NCBI GenBank assembly: GCA_032123675.1
Contig: JAQBEX010000154.1
Span: 1-16,638, forward strand
Direction of reading: 5' to 3'
DNA from: Prado023 sp032123675
Lineage (GTDB): Bacteria > Actinomycetota > Actinomycetes > S36-B12 > CAIYMF01
Length of the DNA: 16,638 bases
Both the position numbers and the translations under genes were made by a program. Under the pieces are notes generated by a model, which worked only from the letters and a program-made list of their open reading frames with translations, ran no database searches and had not been told where the DNA came from. This document shows, piece after piece, positions 7,178 through 13,631 of this stretch (the stretch's first letter is position 1; every line of letters starts with the position of its first letter).

Positions 7178-7231
7178 GCGCAACAACAGCGGGGCCCCTC
7201 CCAACGTGGAGGGGCCCCGCTGTTGTTGCGC
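7178..7231. terminator. Bidirectional terminator hairpin between convergent livF and binding-protein gene
   Basis: Two arms of 24 bases (7178-7201 and 7208-7231) are perfectly complementary around a six-base loop, CAACGT. The inner half is GGGGCCCC-rich and the outer half contains CAACAACA. There is no U-tract on either side, as is common for actinobacterial terminators. It ends six bases from the stop codon of the binding-protein gene and lies 130 bases after livF, so it can serve both. Confidence 0.85.
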
Positions 7232-7237
7232 GTCAGA

Positions 7238-8515
7238 TCAGGATCCGGACGGCACCTGGCCCGAGACGAAGTCATCGGACGTGTACTGGTTGTCAGCCCC
7301 GTAGATGTAGACACCCATCGTGGCTTCGGAGGGATCGCCGTTCTCGTCGAAGGAGATCGGGCCGGACTGGCCGTTGTAGTTGAAGTCCTCGCCGGCGTCA
7401 ATCTTCGCCTTGCAGTCGGCGAAGTTGGTGCATTCGGCACCGTTGTTGGTGACCTCGACCAGCACCGCCGCGATGTCGGCCGCGCAATCCGACTGCGCCA
7501 ACTCTGCTCCGAGGGCGATCGTGGTCACGGCGTCGTAGGACTCCGGGGCGTAGTTGAAGTCGACCAGATCCGGGTCGATATCCAGAAGCGCTGCCCGGAA
7601 CTCGTCGGATGACTCGACGCCAGGCTGGGTTCCCTTCGCACCCTCGAGGATCCCGTCGGGGAGTCCGTCGCCGAGGGTCTGGCTCAGGTTGCCGTCCACA
7701 AGGTAGAGCTGGACCTTGTCCGGTCCGATTCCCTGCTTGATGAGCTCCTGGACGATCTTCTTGGACTCCTCGAAGCCGATCAGAACGACTGCATCCGGGT
7801 CGCTCGCCTTCGCCTGGCCAACCTCGGCCTCGAAGGAGGGGGCTTGGGGATCGTAGATCACGGGATCGAGTGCGAGCGTACCGCCAGCCGCGGTGAAGTT
7901 GTCCGCAAAGGAGCCGGCCAGACCCTCGCCGTACGCGTCCTGGAGGGCGAGCACGGCGGGCTTGGTAATCCCGTCGCTGGCGGCGACCTCGGCGAGCACC
8001 GCGCCTTGGAAGAGGTCGGACGGCGCCGTGCGGAAGTACAGGCCATTGTCGTCGTAGTCACTGAAGACCAGCCCGGTGTTCGCCGGGGAGAACTGCATGA
8101 CACCTGCCTGCGTCACCTTGTCGATGAACGTCAGCGACACGCCTGAGGACGCCGCACCGATGATGGCGTCGACGCCGCGCTGGAGCTGCTCGTCCGCGGC
8201 CGTGACCGCAATGCTGGTCGTGGTGTCACCGGAGTCGGCGCGGAAGACCTCGACCTGCTCCCCAAGCACGCCGCCCGCGTCATTCACCTCAGCGATCGCG
8301 AGGTCGACTCCCGCGAACTCGGGCGGGCCCAGGTAGGAGAGGCTGCCGGTCTGCGGCAGGATGGCGCCGAGCTTGAGCGTGCCGTCGGCCTCGCAGGAAG
8401 CGCTGCTGGAAGGCGCCGCTGACGCAGTAGCCTCCTCAGACGAGCCGCTGCTGCAGGCGGTCAGCACCAGGGCCGAGGCCGCGAGGGCCGCCCCAATCTT
8501 GACAGATGTTCCCAT
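7238..8515 (-). CDS. Branched-chain amino-acid ABC transporter substrate-binding lipoprotein (first of two)
   Basis: A type I periplasmic-binding-fold protein (Peripla_BP_6/LivK-like) of 425 residues, anchored outside the membrane as a lipoprotein and expected to deliver substrate to LivHM. The signal KIGAALAASALVLTAC ends in a lipobox with C21, followed by a Ser-rich linker. LKLGAILPQTGSLSYLGPPEFAGVDLAIAEVNDAGGVLG begins the first lobe; YAPESYDAVTTIALGAELA is the usual late helix. ATG 8515 is chosen over an upstream in-frame start at 8554 because it has AAGGAACGG at SD distance and puts the signal peptide at the N-terminus. It converges on livF, sharing the terminator at 7178-7231, and lies 165 bases downstream of the second binding-protein gene on the same strand. 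The ligand (Leu/Ile/Val or another amino acid or amide) cannot be read from sequence. Confidence 0.93.
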   Translation of the reverse strand: MGTSVKIGAALAASALVLTACSSGSSEEATASAAPSSSASCEADGTLKLGAILPQTGSLSYLGPPEFAGVDLAIAEVNDAGGVLGEQVEVFRADSGDTTTSIAVTAADEQLQRGVDAIIGAASSGVSLTFIDKVTQAGVMQFSPANTGLVFSDYDDNGLYFRTAPSDLFQGAVLAEVAASDGITKPAVLALQDAYGEGLAGSFADNFTAAGGTLALDPVIYDPQAPSFEAEVGQAKASDPDAVVLIGFEESKKIVQELIKQGIGPDKVQLYLVDGNLSQTLGDGLPDGILEGAKGTQPGVESSDEFRAALLDIDPDLVDFNYAPESYDAVTTIALGAELAQSDCAADIAAVLVEVTNNGAECTNFADCKAKIDAGEDFNYNGQSGPISFDENGDPSEATMGVYIYGADNQYTSDDFVSGQVPSGS

Positions 8516-8680
8516 GTTCGTCCGTTCCTTCGAGTATCGGCTCCGTGCACGCACAAGCGGGCACCGTGGGGCGGAACCTACCTGACCCTCAGGCGCCTTC
8601 CTGACGAAACCGCCTCAATGGGGGTAACGGTTTGGTCACAGATCCCCCGGCGGAGCCCAAACGCATCCCTCAGACGAGAT
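8516..8680 (-). promoter_or_regulatory. Leader/intergenic region of the first binding-protein gene with competing hairpins
   Basis: On the minus strand TCAGG-AAGGCG-CCTGA (8604-8589) can form a five-bp stem with a six-base loop, while the same CCTGA can instead pair with TCAGG at 8585-8581 around GGG. An outer inverted repeat AAACCG...CGGTTT lies at 8607-8633 just upstream. Candidate -10 elements are TAGGTT (8580-8575) and GATACT (8538-8533). If transcription reads through from the upstream gene these are RNA structures; if it starts at TAGGTT they are DNA repeats over the promoter. Confidence 0.4.
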
Positions 8681-9952
8681 TCACCGAACCCGCCAGGGTT
8701 GCACCAACGACTCCTGCCCGTCCTGCATGAGCAGGACGGTGACGTCCTTGTTGTCGATGTCCCCGGTTTCGGGGTCGATGGTGATCTCCTTGCCGAGGAC
8801 CGACTCCTCGGCGGGGATCGTGATGCCCTTCGCACCGAACACCGCCTCCGTGACCCCCTGGCGAGTCCCGTCAGACTGGGCGATCGCCTCAAGAATGACC
8901 TGAGCGGCGGCAACCGCGTACAACCCCGAGGTGGAGACCGGCGGCTCGCCGAACTTCTCCTCATAGGCCTTCGTGAGGGCCGCAGCCAGGCTTCCCTCCT
9001 CGGTCAGCGAGCCGAGATCCTGTCCTGCGAACGTCAGATAGACACCCTGCGCCTCAGGCTGGTCCTGGAACTCCGGATAGCCGGTGAAGCCATCGGGGGC
9101 CATCGTGATGACCGACTCGTTGTCGCCGAGGAACTCCACCTTGTCCCGGATGAGCTGGCCACCGTTCTGGTCGTAGGTGCCGGCGATGTAGAGGCAATCA
9201 GGCTTCGAGATCTTGATCAGCTCGAAGAGCTCTGCGTAGTCGGCCTGGCCTGCATCCCACGGCTCGTTGCCGAGGATCTCAATGTCGCGCTTCGCAGCCT
9301 CATCGACGAACGCCTTGGCCAATCCTTGCCCGTATGTCTCCAGGTCGTTGATCACGAAGCACTTCTTGACCTTCAGTTCCTTGGCCATGAACTGTGCCGC
9401 AGCAGCGCCCTGGTAGTCATCGGTGGTCACAACCCGGGCGAAGTTGCGATCACCCGTTGGGTAGTAGATCTCCGGCTCACCCGGGGCCCAGTCCTTCGTC
9501 AGGCCCGGATTGGTGCTGGCATGGGACACCATCAGCATGGGGCCGTCCGGATGCTGGTTCAGCACCGGGACGATGATCTTCGCGCAGGCGGAGTTGTTCG
9601 GGCCGATGACGGCAATCTCGTTCGGGTCAGAGACGTGCACCTGGGCGTTCCTGGCGCAGGTGGCTTCGTCCCACGCGCCCTTCTCCTCCGACGAGTCGTC
9701 GTACGTCCGGAACTCGATCGGGTACTCCCCGGCCAGATTGCCCTCCTGCTCGAGGTACAGACTGATCATGTTGTTGGTCGACTCGGACGCAGCGGCAGCG
9801 GCACCCTGCAGGGGCAGGTCACTGGAGATCACCAGGGATCCCTCGGGGACGTTGCCTGCCCCGTCAGGCGTGCTGTCCGAGGAGTTCGTGCAGGCTGCCA
9901 GCGCCAGGATCGAGACCACGGCCGCCGCGCCGATGGTGAATCTGGTGGGCAT
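8681..9952 (-). CDS. Branched-chain amino-acid ABC transporter substrate-binding lipoprotein (second, divergent type)
   Basis: A second type I periplasmic-binding-fold lipoprotein, 423 residues. Its signal peptide RFTIGAAAVVSILALAAC has a lipobox with C21, followed by a Ser/Asp/Gly linker. The first lobe begins LVISSDLPLQGAAAAASESTNNMISLYL; IAVIGPNNSACAKIIVPVLNQHPDGPMLMVSHASTNPGLT is the typical sampling of the ligand cleft, and YDQNGGQLIRDKVEFLG and GLYAVAAAQVILEAI follow. It shares little obvious sequence with the neighbouring binding protein beyond the fold, so it is not a recent tandem copy. ATG 9952 has a strong SD (GGAAGGAG), but this SD lies inside a hairpin. It stands between pdtaR (97 bases upstream) and the first binding protein, all on the minus strand, and probably shares LivHMGF. 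The ligand is unknown. Confidence 0.92.
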   Translation of the reverse strand: MPTRFTIGAAAVVSILALAACTNSSDSTPDGAGNVPEGSLVISSDLPLQGAAAAASESTNNMISLYLEQEGNLAGEYPIEFRTYDDSSEEKGAWDEATCARNAQVHVSDPNEIAVIGPNNSACAKIIVPVLNQHPDGPMLMVSHASTNPGLTKDWAPGEPEIYYPTGDRNFARVVTTDDYQGAAAAQFMAKELKVKKCFVINDLETYGQGLAKAFVDEAAKRDIEILGNEPWDAGQADYAELFELIKISKPDCLYIAGTYDQNGGQLIRDKVEFLGDNESVITMAPDGFTGYPEFQDQPEAQGVYLTFAGQDLGSLTEEGSLAAALTKAYEEKFGEPPVSTSGLYAVAAAQVILEAIAQSDGTRQGVTEAVFGAKGITIPAEESVLGKEITIDPETGDIDNKDVTVLLMQDGQESLVQPWRVR

Positions 9953-9971
9953 GACTCTCCTTCCGGAAGTC
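9953..9971 (-). promoter_or_regulatory. SD-masking hairpin immediately before the second binding-protein start codon
   Basis: On the minus strand GACTTCCGGAAGGAGAGTC folds as GACT/AGTC plus TCC/GGA with one bulged G and a GGAA (GNRA-type) tetraloop. The stem contains the whole SD and ends at the base before the AUG. A second hairpin, CGAGG/CCTCG with a seven-base loop, lies at 9988-10004. Confidence 0.5.
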
Positions 9972-10049
9972 GCACAACGCGTCCGAACGAGGTCCCCGCC
10001 CTCGGGAAACTACCGCATCGACGGGTCCGTTGGCAGGAAGGCGCTGCGT

Positions 10050-10634
10050 TCAGGCGGGATCGACCGCGTCACCTCGCTCCAGGACCGCACGCGCCACGTC
10101 GGCCATCGGCACCCGTTCGTCCATGGCGGCGCGCTGCAGCCACGAGAACGCAACCTGCTCGTTCCACCCGAAACGCGCCTGCAGCGCGGACTTGGCACGG
10201 TCGATGGACTTGCGGGCCTCCAGCCGCCCCTCGAGGTCCGCCAACCCGGTGCGCAGCTCTGCCAACTCAGCGAAGCGGGCCCGAGCGACTTCGATCGCGG
10301 GACGAAGCTCAGCGGCGGTGAAGGGCTTGACCACATAGCCCTGGACGCCGGCAGCCAGGGCTCGGTCAACGAGCTCCGACTGGCTGAAGGCCGTCAGCAG
10401 CACGATCGGGGCGATGCCATCCCCGACGAGCGACTCAGCAGCCGACACCCCGTCCAGCACGGGCATCTTGACGTCCATCAGCACGACATCCGGGCGCAGC
10501 TGGCGGACCAGGCGGATGCCGGTCTCCCCATCCCCCGCCTGGCCCACGACCTCGTAGCCCGATTCGGTCAGCATCTCGACCAGGTCGAGGCGGATCAGGG
10601 CCTCGTCCTCGACGACTACGACACGAGCAGGCAC
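10050..10634 (-). CDS. pdtaR: ANTAR-domain response regulator, PdtaR type
   Basis: A two-component response regulator with an RNA-binding output domain, 194 residues. The receiver domain begins VVVVEDEALIRLDLVEML, with phospho-acceptor D54 in VVLMDVKMPVLDG, T80 in LLTAFSQ and K102 in GYVVKPF. A coiled linker (about 122-140) leads into the ANTAR domain (about 125-188): RKSIDRAKSALQARFGWNEQVAFSWLQRAAM fits the family pattern. ANTAR proteins bind paired hexaloop hairpins in mRNA leaders and prevent termination; the usual kinase, PdtaS, is not in this window. GTG 10634 is chosen because the receiver starts four residues later; TATCGT lies six bases upstream and there is no well-placed SD, so the transcript may be leaderless. 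It lies upstream of both binding-protein genes on the same strand. A similar neighbourhood with liv genes exists, as I recall, in Streptomyces. Confidence 0.93.
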   Translation of the reverse strand: MPARVVVVEDEALIRLDLVEMLTESGYEVVGQAGDGETGIRLVRQLRPDVVLMDVKMPVLDGVSAAESLVGDGIAPIVLLTAFSQSELVDRALAAGVQGYVVKPFTAAELRPAIEVARARFAELAELRTGLADLEGRLEARKSIDRAKSALQARFGWNEQVAFSWLQRAAMDERVPMADVARAVLERGDAVDPA

Positions 10635-10640
10635 ACAGCC

Positions 10641-10646
10641 ACGATA
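10641..10646 (-). promoter_or_regulatory. Predicted -10 element of pdtaR (leaderless start)
   Basis: TATCGT fits TANNNT and is followed by six bases (GGCTGT) and the pdtaR GTG. A GGAGG further upstream (around 10654-10658) is about 20 bases from the GTG, too far to act as SD. No clear -35. Confidence 0.4.
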
Positions 10647-10699
10647 CCGGCGACCTCCGGTTCTGACCGACCACGCGCTGTGGCGCTGGCCCGTGGGCG

Positions 10700-10713
10700 C
10701 CCGGGGCACCGAT
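10700..10713 (+). repeat. 14-bp direct copy of the tRNA 3' end
   Basis: CCCGGGGCACCGAT here is identical to 10804-10817, which is the last T-stem base, the 3' acceptor strand, discriminator and following bases of the tRNA. GTGGG, the 5' T-stem strand of the tRNA, also occurs just before it (10693-10697). The two copies are 104 bases apart. It may be the remnant of a former tandem tRNA copy or of an integration at the tRNA. Confidence 0.7.
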
Positions 10714-10738
10714 CCCCTCGACTACCATGGTCACCCAC

Positions 10739-10812
10739 GCCCCGGTATCCCAACCGGCAGAGGAAGCGGTCTCAAAAACCGTCCAGTGTGGGTTCGAATC
10801 CCACCCGGGGCA
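10739..10812 (+). tRNA. tRNA-Leu(CAA), short variable loop
   Basis: A cloverleaf can be drawn by hand: acceptor stem GCCCCGG/CCGGGGC (seven perfect pairs), anticodon stem GCGGT/ACCGT (one G-U) with loop CTCAAAA giving anticodon CAA at 10773-10775, and T arm GTGGG-TTCGAAT-CCCAC. The D arm is weak (about three pairs, TCC/GGA) with a GG in the loop. CAA reads UUG, leucine, and the discriminator base is A, as for leucine tRNAs. The variable region is only five bases (CCAGT), whereas bacterial tRNA-Leu normally has a long variable arm. The DNA continues CCG, so the CCA end is not encoded. It lies alone on the plus strand between minus-strand pdtaR and nusB. Confidence 0.85.
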
Positions 10813-10839
10813 CCGATGTGATGCAGTGCGGGGCCCCAC

Positions 10840-10855
10840 GCACCCGATCGGGTGC
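10840..10855. terminator. Possible terminator hairpin between convergent tRNA and nusB
   Basis: GCACCCGATCGGGTGC is a perfect 16-base palindrome (six-bp stem, GATC loop) between the tRNA 3' end and the nusB stop codon. A second GC-rich inverted repeat, GTGCG/CGCAC around GGGCCCCA, abuts it (about 10826-10843). There is no U-tract. It could end transcription from both sides. Confidence 0.5.
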
Positions 10856-10878
10856 TCCGGGCCAGTGAAGCCGACTGC

Positions 10879-11301
10879 TCAGACCGCCAGGCGGGGACGC
10901 AGGTCCAGGATGCGGGCCAGGACCCCGTTGACGAACGCTGGGGACTCGTCGGTGGACAGCCCGCGCGCCAGACCCACGGCTTCATCGATCACGACGGCGT
11001 CGGGAACGTCGTCGCACCACAGGAGCTCGAAGACCCCGATCCGCAGGACGTTGCGGTCCACGGCTGGCATGCGGTCCAGCGCCCATCCGGAGGAGTAGGT
11101 GCTCAGAAGGTCGTCGATGCGCACCTGATGGTCGGCCACGCCCTCGACCAGCGTGGTGATGTACGGATTGCGCGGCTGCGCCTTGGCTGCGCCCTCGGAG
11201 ATGGGCCCCTCCGCAAGGACGACCACTGGTGATACCCCGCGCAGGTCCGCGGAGTAGAGGATGTCCAGCGCGCGCTTGCGCGCCTTGCCGCGTGCGGTCA
11301 C
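10879..11301 (-). CDS. nusB: Transcription antitermination factor NusB
   Basis: NusB binds boxA RNA with NusE (S10) in ribosomal RNA antitermination complexes. The 140-residue length and the motifs fit the family: an N-terminal GKARKRALDILYSADLRG, the central YITTLVEGVADHQVRIDDLLSTYSSGWALDRMPAVDRNVLRIGVFELLW (about 47-95), and the closing VVIDEAVGLARGLSTDESPAFVNGVLARI. The GTG start at 11301 is only three bases after the efp stop, so the two are translated from one mRNA; efp followed by nusB is a standard actinobacterial order. The C-terminus is short, with no extension after LDLRPRLAV. Confidence 0.96.
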   Translation of the reverse strand: MTARGKARKRALDILYSADLRGVSPVVVLAEGPISEGAAKAQPRNPYITTLVEGVADHQVRIDDLLSTYSSGWALDRMPAVDRNVLRIGVFELLWCDDVPDAVVIDEAVGLARGLSTDESPAFVNGVLARILDLRPRLAV

Positions 11302-11304
11302 GGG

Positions 11305-11865
11305 TCAGTTCACGCGGCCGAGGTAGGACCCGTCGCGGGTGTCCACCTTCACGGTCGTGCCCTGCTCGACGAACAGCGGGACCTGGATCTCCGCGCCGGT
11401 CTCGAGGGTGGCCGGCTTCGTGCCGCCCGTGGACCGATCCCCCTGCAGACCTGGCTCGGTGTAGGTGATCACGAGCTCGACAGACGCAGGCAGTTCGACG
11501 TACAGCGGCAGGCCGTCGTGCGTGGCCACCAGGGCATTCTGGTTCTCGAGCAGGTACTTGGCAGCGCCCCCGACCACGTCGCCACCGACGTGCATCTGGT
11601 CGTAGTCCTGCTGATCCATGAAGACGAAGTCCTCGCCGTCCTTGTACAGGTAGGTCATGTCGCGCTTGTCGACGTTGGCGGTCTCGACCTTCACGCCGGC
11701 GTTGAAGGTCTTGTCCACGACCTTGCCGGACAGCACGTTCTTCAGCTTGGTCCGCACGAAGGCCGGCCCCTTGCCGGGCTTGACGTGCTGGAACTCGACC
11801 ACGGTCCACAGCTGGCCATCGATGTTGAGCACGATGCCGTTCTTCAGGTCATTGGTCGTGGCCAT
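11305..11865 (-). CDS. efp: Translation elongation factor P
   Basis: EF-P enters the ribosomal E site and relieves stalling at consecutive prolines. The 186 residues from ATG 11865 (ATTNDLKNGIVLNIDGQLW) to LGRVN match the usual length of about 187. The tip loop is HVKPGKGPAF with K32; the palindromic PGKGP is the form seen in actinobacteria, where this lysine is, to my knowledge, used without modification. The domain III motif TYTEPGLQGDRSTGGTKPATLETG is intact. The frame stays open far upstream, but ATG 11865 has GGGAGAA at SD distance and gives the family N-terminus. A promoter lies at 11881-11910 and nusB follows at once. Confidence 0.97.
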   Translation of the reverse strand: MATTNDLKNGIVLNIDGQLWTVVEFQHVKPGKGPAFVRTKLKNVLSGKVVDKTFNAGVKVETANVDKRDMTYLYKDGEDFVFMDQQDYDQMHVGGDVVGGAAKYLLENQNALVATHDGLPLYVELPASVELVITYTEPGLQGDRSTGGTKPATLETGAEIQVPLFVEQGTTVKVDTRDGSYLGRVN

Positions 11866-11880
11866 GGTTCTCCCAAGTTG

Positions 11881-11910
11881 ATTCTGGTGGCGGGGTGGGG
11901 CGATGCCCAA
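11881..11910 (-). promoter_or_regulatory. Predicted efp-nusB promoter
   Basis: On the minus strand TTGGGC (11910-11905) and CAGAAT (11886-11881) are separated by 18 bases, a plausible -35/-10 pair. The start of transcription would fall near 11874, leaving a short leader that contains the efp SD. Confidence 0.45.
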
Positions 11911-11996
11911 GACCCCAAGGGTAACGGCAAGCCCCCACGACCCTCGAATCGTCGGGCCGCGCCCCCTGCTCGTTGGCCCTCCAGCGTTGCGCCCAT

Positions 11997-12009
11997 CCTC
12001 CCGCGGAGG
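11997..12009 (-). terminator. Weak hairpin after aroQ
   Basis: CCTCC-CGC-GGAGG forms a five-bp stem 50-60 bases beyond the aroQ stop, in a 197-base gap before efp. There is no U-tract; it could terminate the aro transcript, but the support is slight. Confidence 0.3.
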
Positions 12010-12062
12010 GGGAACGGAACCGGGAGGGTGGGCGGGGGCTGGCGTGGGCTGACCCCGGCGGT

Positions 12063-12512
12063 TCAGGTCGTGGTGGTCGTCAGTGCGTCCAGGGCCAGTT
12101 CGTAGGAGCGGACGCCGAAGCCGGCGATTACGCCGCTGGCGACCGCGGAGATGACCGAGGTGTGCCGGAACTCCTCGCGCGCGTGCGGGTTGCTCAGGTG
12201 CACCTCGATCAGCGCAGCCGTCCGCATCGCGGCCGCATCCCGAAGCGCGTAGGAGTAGTGGGTGAAGGCAGCGGGGTTGAGCACGGTGGGGATCCGGGCG
12301 TCGGCGGCTTCGTGCAGCCAGCCGATCAGTTCGGACTCCGAGTCGGTCTGCCGGACGTCCACCGCCATCCCCCGGACACGTCCCCACTCGCGACACATCT
12401 CGGCGAGCTCGTCGAAGGACGTCGACCCGTAGACGTCGGGCTCACGCGAGCCGAGCCGGCCCAGGTTGGGGCCGTTGAGCACCAGCACGTCACGCAACTC
12501 GGTCACCGCCAT
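12063..12512 (-). CDS. aroQ: 3-Dehydroquinate dehydratase, type II
   Basis: Catalyses the third step of the shikimate pathway, dehydration of 3-dehydroquinate to 3-dehydroshikimate, usually as a dodecamer. The 149 residues carry VLVLNGPNLGRLGSREPDVYG (active-site N13, R23, Y28), RQTDSESELIGWLHEA (54-69), VLNPAAFTHYSYALRDA (77-93; N79, H85) and IEVHLSNPHAREEFRHTS (102-119; H105). The protein ends in five threonines. ATG 12512 lies 30 bases after the aroB stop with no good SD; TAGGGT (12525-12520) seven bases before the ATG could be an internal promoter. In many actinobacteria a pepQ-type gene follows between aroQ and efp; it is absent here. Confidence 0.96.
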   Translation of the reverse strand: MAVTELRDVLVLNGPNLGRLGSREPDVYGSTSFDELAEMCREWGRVRGMAVDVRQTDSESELIGWLHEAADARIPTVLNPAAFTHYSYALRDAAAMRTAALIEVHLSNPHAREEFRHTSVISAVASGVIAGFGVRSYELALDALTTTTT

Positions 12513-12542
12513 GGTGGTGACCCTATCCAGATCCTGCGACGC

Positions 12543-13631
12543 TCAGTCGGCGATCTGGCCGTAGGCCGCGAGCAACATGGCCGGGTCCGGGCCGTCGAGG
12601 AACATCGGCGAGCCGATGCTCTCGAGGATGACGAATCGCAGTTGGCTTCCGCGGGCCTTCTTGTCGACCATCATGGCCTCGGCGAGCTGGGGCCAGTCGC
12701 CGTTGTAGGTGACCGGAAGGCCGATCGAGGTGAGGATCTCGCGGTGCAGGTCGACGTCCTGCTCGCTGATCCGGCCCGCGAGGCAGGCCAGCTCGGCGGC
12801 GAACATCATGCCCACGGACACGGCCGCGCCGTGTCGCCATCGGTAGCGCTCGGCCCGCTCGATCGCGTGGCCGAGGGTGTGGCCGTAGTTGAGGATCTCC
12901 CGGCCCCCGGGTGCCCGGGAGGTCTCGTGCAGGTCTCCTGCGACCACGTCCGCCTTGACCCTGATCGCCCGCTCGATCAGTTCGCGGAGCGCAGGGCTTG
13001 TCGGGTCGACCGCGGCGCCAGGATCGGCCTGGACGAGGTCGAGGATCGTCGTGTCCCGGATGAAGCCCGCCTTGATGACCTCGGCCATGCCGGCCACGAG
13101 ATCGTTGCGGGCAAGGGTCTCCAGTGAGTTCAGGTCGCAGAGGACCCCCGCCGGTTCGTGGATCGCCCCGACGAGGTTCTTCCCTTCTGGGGTGTTGATC
13201 CCCGTCTTGCCCCCCACCGCTGCATCGACCATCCCGAGCAGCGTGGTGGGGACGTGCACCACCCGCACGCCGCGCAGCCAGGTCGCGGCAACGAACCCTG
13301 CGAGGTCGGTGGTGGCGCCGCCCCCGACGCCGACGATGGCGTCGGACCGGGTGAAGCCCGCCTGTCCGAGCACCCCCCAGCAGAAGGCGGCCACCTGAGC
13401 GGTCTTGGCCTCCTCCGCGTCGGGGGTCTCGAGCAGGATCGCGGTGTACCCGGCTGCTGCGACGTCCTCTCGGATGGCCTCCGCAGACGTGCGCAGCGCC
13501 GCTGGATGGATGATCGCGACGCGCTGCACCTGCGAGCCGAGCATCGCGGGCAGCTCACCGAGCAGCCCCCGCCCGACGACGACCTCGTAGGGCCGCTCCG
13601 CATCGACGGTGATCCTGGTGGCGTCGGTCAC
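12543..13631 (-). CDS. aroB: 3-Dehydroquinate synthase
   Basis: Converts DAHP to 3-dehydroquinate with NAD+ and a divalent metal, the second shikimate step. In 362 residues the NAD-binding GVGGGATTDLAGFVAATWLRG (101-121), HVPTTLLGMVDAAVGGKTGIN (126-146) and KNLVGAIHEP are intact; the metal ligands are E184 (GMAEVIKAG), H251 (LNYGHTLGH) and H267 (RHGAAVSVG), with the expected 16-residue spacing between the histidines. The GTG start at 13631 overlaps the aroK stop in a GTGA and is preceded by AGGAGG, so translation is coupled. Length and motifs are normal. Confidence 0.97.
   Translation of the reverse strand: MTDATRITVDAERPYEVVVGRGLLGELPAMLGSQVQRVAIIHPAALRTSAEAIREDVAAAGYTAILLETPDAEEAKTAQVAAFCWGVLGQAGFTRSDAIVGVGGGATTDLAGFVAATWLRGVRVVHVPTTLLGMVDAAVGGKTGINTPEGKNLVGAIHEPAGVLCDLNSLETLARNDLVAGMAEVIKAGFIRDTTILDLVQADPGAAVDPTSPALRELIERAIRVKADVVAGDLHETSRAPGGREILNYGHTLGHAIERAERYRWRHGAAVSVGMMFAAELACLAGRISEQDVDLHREILTSIGLPVTYNGDWPQLAEAMMVDKKARGSQLRFVILESIGSPMFLDGPDPAMLLAAYGQIAD

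Noticed and set aside
8516..8554. Upstream start of the first binding protein at 8554
   Set aside because: It would put 13 charged residues before the signal peptide, and the internal ATG 8515 has a good SD.
8607..8633. AAACCG/CGGTTT inverted repeat as the first ANTAR hexaloop or a terminator
   Set aside because: The loop is 15 bases and cannot be closed to a clean six-base loop with A1 and G4; there is also no U-tract.
7238..9952. The two binding-protein genes as a recent tandem duplication
   Set aside because: Both are Peripla_BP_6-type lipoproteins, but their sequences differ throughout, including the first lobe and the C-terminal part.
8618..10321. 567-codon open frame on the plus strand across the second binding protein and pdtaR
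   Set aside because: It is antisense to two well-recognised genes and has an Arg/Leu/Gly/Val composition typical of shadow frames.
11305..12396. Extended N-terminus for EF-P reading through the upstream gap and aroQ
   Set aside because: The standard EF-P N-terminus begins at ATG 11865 with an SD; the upstream residues are low complexity and overlap aroQ in another frame.
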